The notes under the pieces are model-generated. The model ran no database searches. It worked only from the letters and a program-made list of their open reading frames with translations, and was not told the origin of the DNA. 64,000 bases of DNA from Paenibacillus auburnensis. GTDB taxonomy: Bacteria; Bacillota; Bacilli; Paenibacillales; Paenibacillaceae. The position numbers were made by a program, and so were the translations under genes. Shown piece by piece: positions 59,757 to 64,000 of this stretch; position 1 is the first letter of the stretch, and each line of letters opens with the position of its first letter. The stretch covers positions 1,860,001-1,924,000 of the forward strand of contig NZ_CAKMMG010000001.1 in the NCBI RefSeq assembly GCF_927798115.1, in the 5' to 3' direction.

Positions 59757-59796
59757 GAAACGACCATGCCATCCTTATAGGGACGGTATCCGTTTC
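59757..59796 (-). promoter_or_regulatory. Leader hairpin upstream of accB
   Basis: GAAACG (59757-59762) pairs with CGTTTC (59791-59796), enclosing ATGCCATCC/GGGACGGTAT. It lies in the 330-base gap between spoIIIAH and accB; TATAAT on the minus strand near 59945-59950 may be the promoter -10. The hairpin may be an attenuator. Otherwise that gap shows no gene. Confidence 0.4.
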
Positions 59797-59968
59797 TGCG
59801 GGAAAGAGAAGGATCATTTATTGCGTAAAGCAAATAAATTCTTGTCTTTCAAGCAAAAAACGGCTGCGCCGTTTCGCTATTCCTTGCATAGCTTCAGTTG
59901 TTTGCGCAATCCTGGGGTCGCTTTCATCAAGATAACTTTATGTATTATATCACAAACGCTAGAAATGG

Positions 59969-59996
59969 AAAGAGCCCGGGACAACCCGAGCTCTTT
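59969..59996 (-). terminator. Terminator of the spoIIIA operon
   Basis: AAAGAGC-cc-GGG (59969-59980) pairs with CCC-ga-GCTCTTT (59985-59996). Minus-strand RNA continues CCAUUUC, a weak U-tract. It follows the spoIIIAH stop. Confidence 0.65.
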
Positions 59997-60028
59997 CGGC
60001 ATTTTTTGCTGTATTCTTCAGTAAATTA

Positions 60029-60928
60029 TTATTGCTCTGATACATATTGCACTCTGATCTTGTCCTGGCTGACGCTCAGTTCCTTCATAACGAGATCAAC
60101 AATGCCAACTGCCTCTTTCACATCCAGCTTTTCGCTCTGCACAACGACTGTGTAGCTCTCGCCTGTTTCTTCTTTGACGATGGCTTCACCGTATTTTTGC
60201 TGTAATTTGGTTTCAATATCGTTGATTTTCGACTCTTTTTCTTCGAGCTTGCTGAGCTGCTCCTGGGCAACCGCGTTTTCGGCAGGTGTCTTCTCCATGT
60301 CATTGATCTGGGCAATCAGATCGTTGTAGTTCTTAAGATTCTGCTGCTCGCGTTCGAATAGATAATTGTTGAATAAGCTGCTTGCGGAGGAGCTTTGGGC
60401 GGCAACCTCTTTCAGAATTTCATCATCGCCCTTAGCCGGTGTTTTGCCGGTTGAAGTACTCGCACTGTCTTTATCGGCGGCTGCAGCATCTGAATCTACT
60501 GCTGCCGTCTTGTCTGAATCCCCGCTAGTTGCAGCAGCAGGTTTATCTTTAGAAGTCTCAGCGGCTTTGTTGTCCTCTGAAGCTGTAGCCGCTTTGCTGT
60601 CATCTGTAACGACAGCGGGGTCCGTAACAGCTGCCGGATCTGTAACAGCTGCTGTGCTGCTGCTGTCAGTGCCTGCTGCTGCATCCTTTGAATCGGCATC
60701 AGCTGCGAGCGCACCCTGTGTATCCACTTCATTGACAACCAGGCCGTTATCGAGCACCGTGGAGTCCGTTCCGCCTGTTCCGTTATCCGCGCTGTCTACC
60801 TGGATTGTTCCCGCCGTTTCCTTGGGGATAGAAGCACCTGTGTCCTCCGTAAATAAATAGTATGCCGAGAGGACCACCATCAAGCTAAGCATGGAAACCA
60901 ACCAAATCGTTTGTCTTTTGCCCTTCAT
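60029..60928 (-). CDS. spoIIIAH: Stage III sporulation protein AH
   Basis: A 299-aa protein with an N-terminal membrane helix (IWLVSMLSLMVVLSAYYLF), a linker of about 140 residues almost only Ala, Asp, Ser, Thr and Lys, and the C-terminal EscJ/YscJ-like ring domain (FNNYLFEREQQNLKNYNDLI; EKLDVKEAVGIVDLVMKEL). It forms the mother-cell ring that meets SpoIIQ. The B. subtilis protein is 218 aa; the difference lies in the linker. Confidence 0.93.
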   Translation of the reverse strand: MKGKRQTIWLVSMLSLMVVLSAYYLFTEDTGASIPKETAGTIQVDSADNGTGGTDSTVLDNGLVVNEVDTQGALAADADSKDAAAGTDSSSTAAVTDPAAVTDPAVVTDDSKAATASEDNKAAETSKDKPAAATSGDSDKTAAVDSDAAAADKDSASTSTGKTPAKGDDEILKEVAAQSSSASSLFNNYLFEREQQNLKNYNDLIAQINDMEKTPAENAVAQEQLSKLEEKESKINDIETKLQQKYGEAIVKEETGESYTVVVQSEKLDVKEAVGIVDLVMKELSVSQDKIRVQYVSEQ

Positions 60929-61006
60929 TCTTATTCCTCCTAAAAATTATTGATAGCATTTACTTCTTAGTAATCGCTTCGCAAACTCACATCACAGCCC
61001 TAGAAT

Positions 61007-61648
61007 CTATTCCTGCTTCCGCGGCACGACAGAGATGCGGTAGCTCGGCACATTCAGGCCTTTCTCGATCGCCTGTTCGATCAATCCCCTTACGACTTTA
61101 TTCTCCGCGCCTTTGGCGACGACAAGAACGCCGCGCACCTGGGGTTTAATCCGTTTGGTGATAATCGGGGTTTCGTCACCCGACTGGCTATAGGTGACAA
61201 TTTCACCGTCTCTTGTGTATTGAGTCGTATGGCGTTTGCCGCCGCTGGCATCGGTCTCTTCACTCTGCTGCTGCGAATCATTCATATTCCGCTGCACTAC
61301 GATTTCCTCTGTAGAATCCACCGTTACCATGATGTCCACGGTTCCGACACCGACGATTTTCTCCAGGATTTCCTTGGTGCGCTCCTCCATCGCCTGTTCA
61401 ATTCCGTCAAAAGAATTCGGAGACCCCATATCCCCCTGCTGCAGGGTGGCCTGAGACGATTCGCTGACCGGCGGCTCCCGCCCGGTGTTCTCACTGTCCA
61501 GTTTCTTCACATTCACGAAGGAATTGAATAACATGATCGCCGCGCCCAGCAGTCCCAAAATGATCAGCCAGCGGAAGGTATGACTCCTTTTCGGACTGCC
61601 GGAGCCGCCGCCTGCCCATTGCTCCAGCTTCTTTAACCAATTGCCCAC
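61007..61648 (-). CDS. spoIIIAG: Stage III sporulation protein AG
   Basis: A 213-aa protein with one membrane segment (WLIILGLLGAAIMLF) and the ring-building domain IEQAMEERTKEILEKIVGVG, TVDIMVTVDS, then ITKRIKPQVRGVLVVAKGAE. SpoIIIAG forms the large ring of the feeding-tube channel. Start GTG 61648, GGGGGGAT upstream. Confidence 0.93.
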   Translation of the reverse strand: MGNWLKKLEQWAGGGSGSPKRSHTFRWLIILGLLGAAIMLFNSFVNVKKLDSENTGREPPVSESSQATLQQGDMGSPNSFDGIEQAMEERTKEILEKIVGVGTVDIMVTVDSTEEIVVQRNMNDSQQQSEETDASGGKRHTTQYTRDGEIVTYSQSGDETPIITKRIKPQVRGVLVVAKGAENKVVRGLIEQAIEKGLNVPSYRISVVPRKQE

Positions 61649-61681
61649 TTCTATCCCCCCTCGCAGGTTTCACATCGCTTT

Positions 61682-62470
61682 TCATGACTTCCCTGTATCT
61701 GCTCCGCTGCCAACTACCCGAATCAATTCGCGCTCAAGATTCCAGTTCGCTTCCAGCAGCTTGATGATTGCCTCTGTATCGTTGTTAGCCGCTTTCCCGT
61801 CAGTGCTATCAGCACCAGACTGGTCTGCCTGTGAAGCAGCCGCCTCCGTAGCTGAAATGGCTGAATCCGCATTTTCTCCGCCAATATCTACCTGTACAGG
61901 AGCCACCGGCTCGATTTCAATCGGCTCTGTTCCTGCTGCAATATCTGTATCTCCTCCCGTGCTGCCGGTCTGTGACGGTCCGGCCGCTGCCGGCAGGGAA
62001 ACTGTTACCGAAGAAATTACGGGAACCTCATCACCGCCCAGACCGGCGGAGGATTTGCCCATCGCCAGCTTCACTGTAACTGTGGCTCCCTTCACGCCTG
62101 TACTTCCAGCAATCTGCTCACGCATCTGTCCCGCGACTTCCTCTGCGGCCAGCTGGAGGCTCCGTTCCCTGGCTCCGGCTGCCAGCCTCCGCCCGTCCGC
62201 CAAAATTTTCTCCAGCGAACCTGCCCCTTTTCCCGCACCGGACATCAGCCCGCCATCCTGCTCCTGCTGCACCATGGCGACGCTCAGTTCTTTCGCTGCA
62301 TCCCCTTTCAGCAGAGAGACGATCGGGCTCAGCATCGTCAGCAGGACCAGCAGGCTGAGCACCAGCCTGGCGTAACGCTCCATCGACTTGCTTGGAAGCA
62401 GCATCTCTACAAAGGCAGCCATCAGGACCACCAGAATGAGCTCCCTCAGCCACCCGCCTAACCAGGTCAT
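61682..62470 (-). CDS. spoIIIAF: Stage III sporulation protein AF
   Basis: A 262-aa protein: two N-terminal membrane segments (ELILVVLMAAFVEMLLPS; YARLVLSLLVLLTMLSPIVS), then a soluble domain (VKGATVTVKLAMG). The C-terminal part is extended by a low-complexity region rich in Ala, Glu, Asp and Ser. AGGAGG precedes ATG 62470. Confidence 0.9.
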   Translation of the reverse strand: MTWLGGWLRELILVVLMAAFVEMLLPSKSMERYARLVLSLLVLLTMLSPIVSLLKGDAAKELSVAMVQQEQDGGLMSGAGKGAGSLEKILADGRRLAAGARERSLQLAAEEVAGQMREQIAGSTGVKGATVTVKLAMGKSSAGLGGDEVPVISSVTVSLPAAAGPSQTGSTGGDTDIAAGTEPIEIEPVAPVQVDIGGENADSAISATEAAASQADQSGADSTDGKAANNDTEAIIKLLEANWNLERELIRVVGSGADTGKS

Positions 62471-62490
62471 TGAGTACCTCCTAAAAGTTT

Positions 62491-62629
62491 GTGAGCATCC
62501 GCTTCAAAATTCCTGCTTCGCAAACTGGCATCGGAAGCATCAGCTTAAGTTTTGTTGAGATTCCTTCCTCGAACTACTTCGTACAAAACTCACTTCGCAA
62601 GCATCTGCTTAATTCGTGAGCATCGGCTT
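62491..62629. repeat. AGCATCNGCTT repeats between spoIIIAE and AF
   Basis: In the 160-base gap inside the spoIIIA operon, AGCATCNGCTT occurs four times (about 62494, 62536, 62600 and 62620). CTTCGCAAACT and related words also recur here and near 60978. The gap has no gene. Confidence 0.5.
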
Positions 62630-62631
62630 CT

Positions 62632-63861
62632 TTACCTCATCATGACGGTGACATTGCCGGCGGTCAGCATGATTGTGACAGCCAGGAAGAACATCAGGGA
62701 GACCGCAGCCAGCGCCGCGAAGACATAGATCATGCTTTTGCCGATGGTCTGCAGGCAGGATACGATTGGTGTATCACCCAACGGCTGCATGACAGCAGCG
62801 GCTACATTGTAGATCAGAGCCAGAACCAATATTTTGATTGCCGGAAATGCGCAAAGGAACAGGATAATAATGACGCCTGAGAGCCCGATTGCATTTTTCA
62901 CAAGCAGTGAAGCCGAGATCACGGTGTCCGTGGCGTCCGCGAACATTTTGCCGATGACCGGCACGAAATTACCTGTAATGTATTTGGCGGCCCGGATCGT
63001 CACACCGTCCGTCACCGAACTTGTGATGCCTCTGACCGAGATCACTCCGAGAAAAACCGTCAGCAGCACGCCCAGCAGTCCGGCACCGATATTGCGCAGC
63101 AGATTAGCCAGCTGGGTCAGCTTGTATTTGTCCGACATGGCGCTCACCAGGTGCAGCACTGCCGAGAAGAACAGCAGCGGAAACACGATAGTGTGGATGA
63201 GTGTGCCTACGGTATGAATCATGAATACAATCAGCGGATGGGTGACCGACACGGTCACGATATTGCCCATGGACGCCAGCAGTGCGAACAGCAACGGGAT
63301 CATGGCCATCATGAAGTCGATCATCCGGTCAATCGCATCCTTCGCATACCCGATGGCGATATTGAAGCTGTTGACGGCGATGACGAGCACCACCATATAA
63401 CACAGCATATAGGCGATTTTACTGACGGATTTCCGTTCAAAAGCGGTCTGCAGCGTCTCCAGAATCATGCTCAGCACGCTGACCATCACGATCGTAACCA
63501 GCAGCTTGCCGTTATACAGCACTTCATGCCACATGAACCGGGTGAGCCCGGACAGGACACTTTTGAAGCTTAGCCCGTCCTCACCGGGAAGCAGCATATC
63601 CATCAGCGATGGCGTTTTACCATCCGGAAAAAATCCCCCGTACTCCTTCATCAGCTGATCCCAGTACGATTCAACCCCGTCCATCGGCAGGTTCTCCACC
63701 TGACCCTTGACCCATCCGTCAACGGGTGAGGACGAACCACCTGAAGCTTGCGGAGCACTGGTGGCCCAGGCGGTATCCGCATACCAGAGAAACAGCAGGC
63801 AGGGCAGGATGAGCAGCAGCATTTTTAATTTCGGAGGCCGGAACACACTGCGCTCACACAT
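62632..63861 (-). CDS. spoIIIAE: Stage III sporulation protein AE
   Basis: A 409-aa multi-spanning membrane protein with an N-terminal signal-like segment (MLLLILPCLLFLWYADTAWA), then the family region MKEYGGFFPDGKTPSLMDML and at least seven membrane helices (TSSVTDGVTIRAAKYITGNF; VPVIGKMFADATDTVISASL). Part of the SpoIIIA-SpoIIQ channel. ATG 63861 with AGGCGGTGG upstream. Confidence 0.94.
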   Translation of the reverse strand: MCERSVFRPPKLKMLLLILPCLLFLWYADTAWATSAPQASGGSSSPVDGWVKGQVENLPMDGVESYWDQLMKEYGGFFPDGKTPSLMDMLLPGEDGLSFKSVLSGLTRFMWHEVLYNGKLLVTIVMVSVLSMILETLQTAFERKSVSKIAYMLCYMVVLVIAVNSFNIAIGYAKDAIDRMIDFMMAMIPLLFALLASMGNIVTVSVTHPLIVFMIHTVGTLIHTIVFPLLFFSAVLHLVSAMSDKYKLTQLANLLRNIGAGLLGVLLTVFLGVISVRGITSSVTDGVTIRAAKYITGNFVPVIGKMFADATDTVISASLLVKNAIGLSGVIIILFLCAFPAIKILVLALIYNVAAAVMQPLGDTPIVSCLQTIGKSMIYVFAALAAVSLMFFLAVTIMLTAGNVTVMMR

Positions 63862-63907
63862 GGGCTTACCACCGCCTTTCTCTGGTTTATTCTGGCTTCA
63901 GCACGGT

Positions 63908-64000
63908 TCAGGCGGGCAGGAGCTTCATTACCGTTTCGATAATAATGCTGATGATCGGCACCGCCAGCACCATGATCAGGACCTTGCCGGCCAGCTCAAT
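63908..64000 (-). CDS. spoIIIAD: Stage III sporulation protein AD (C-terminal part)
   Basis: The last 30 codons of an incomplete gene: IELAGKVLIMVLAVPIISII, then IETVMKLLPA and TGA at 63908-63910. This fits the C-terminus of SpoIIIAD. The rest lies beyond the window. Confidence 0.82.
   Translation of the reverse strand: MELAGKVLIMVLAVPIISIIIETVMKLLPA

Overview
The window is chromosomal DNA of a spore-forming Firmicute, most likely Paenibacillus. The right part holds the ordered cluster spoIIIAD-AE-AF-AG-AH, accB-accC, asp23-amaP-DUF2273, nusB, folD, xseA-xseB, ispA, dxs, tlyA, argR, recN, spoIVB, spo0A, all on the minus strand. The genus is inferred from gene content and order and was not tested by any search.

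From about 4265 to 44071 the chromosome carries a complete-looking, roughly 39.8 kb siphovirus-type prophage. It is integrated in the 3' end of spo0A, the master regulator of sporulation. A perfect 62-bp direct repeat (4265-4326 and 44010-44071) marks attL and attR. The phage copy restores the last 20 codons of spo0A, so Spo0A stays intact, but its original terminator is now about 40 kb away at 4161-4215. The left flank (1-4264) holds an Sda-like sporulation checkpoint gene, a small unknown gene, an XRE regulator, and an SDR-MFS operon whose promoter is covered by two operator copies.

Prophage layout: one tyrosine recombinase next to attL (4463, plus strand) and two tandem recombinases next to attR (43716-41717, minus strand). 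In the excised circle all three would flank attP divergently. Most phage genes run leftward from about 35661: early and regulatory genes (small proteins, two KilAC-type antirepressor proteins, a sigma-like protein, two winged-helix proteins), terS, a fourth short recombinase on the plus strand, terL, portal, minor head protein, scaffold, SU10-type major capsid, connectors, tail tube, the G/GT frameshift pair, tape measure, Dit, tail spike, an AT-rich EpsG cassette, tail endopeptidase, and then the lysis genes. Rightward from a divergent switch at 35.7 kb lie a small XRE repressor, a membrane peptide, an FtsK-like ATPase and a replication-relaxation protein. These last two are plasmid/ICE-like functions; no polymerase, primase or replicative helicase is seen. 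Near attR lie an ATP-dependent DNA ligase (minus strand), a Shedu-like (DUF4263) nuclease candidate and a 27-aa type I toxin with a convergent antisense RNA candidate.

Most notable points: the spo0A insertion that puts two recombinase genes directly downstream of and codirectional with spo0A; three recombinases around one attP; a polysaccharide polymerase beside the tail spike, inserted between Dit and the tail endopeptidase; a tail gene with a strong ribosome binding site but only AUC codons where a start is expected; an in-frame amber codon before the conserved HPNCKH end of the minor head protein; and a textbook -1 frameshift site in the tail chaperone gene.
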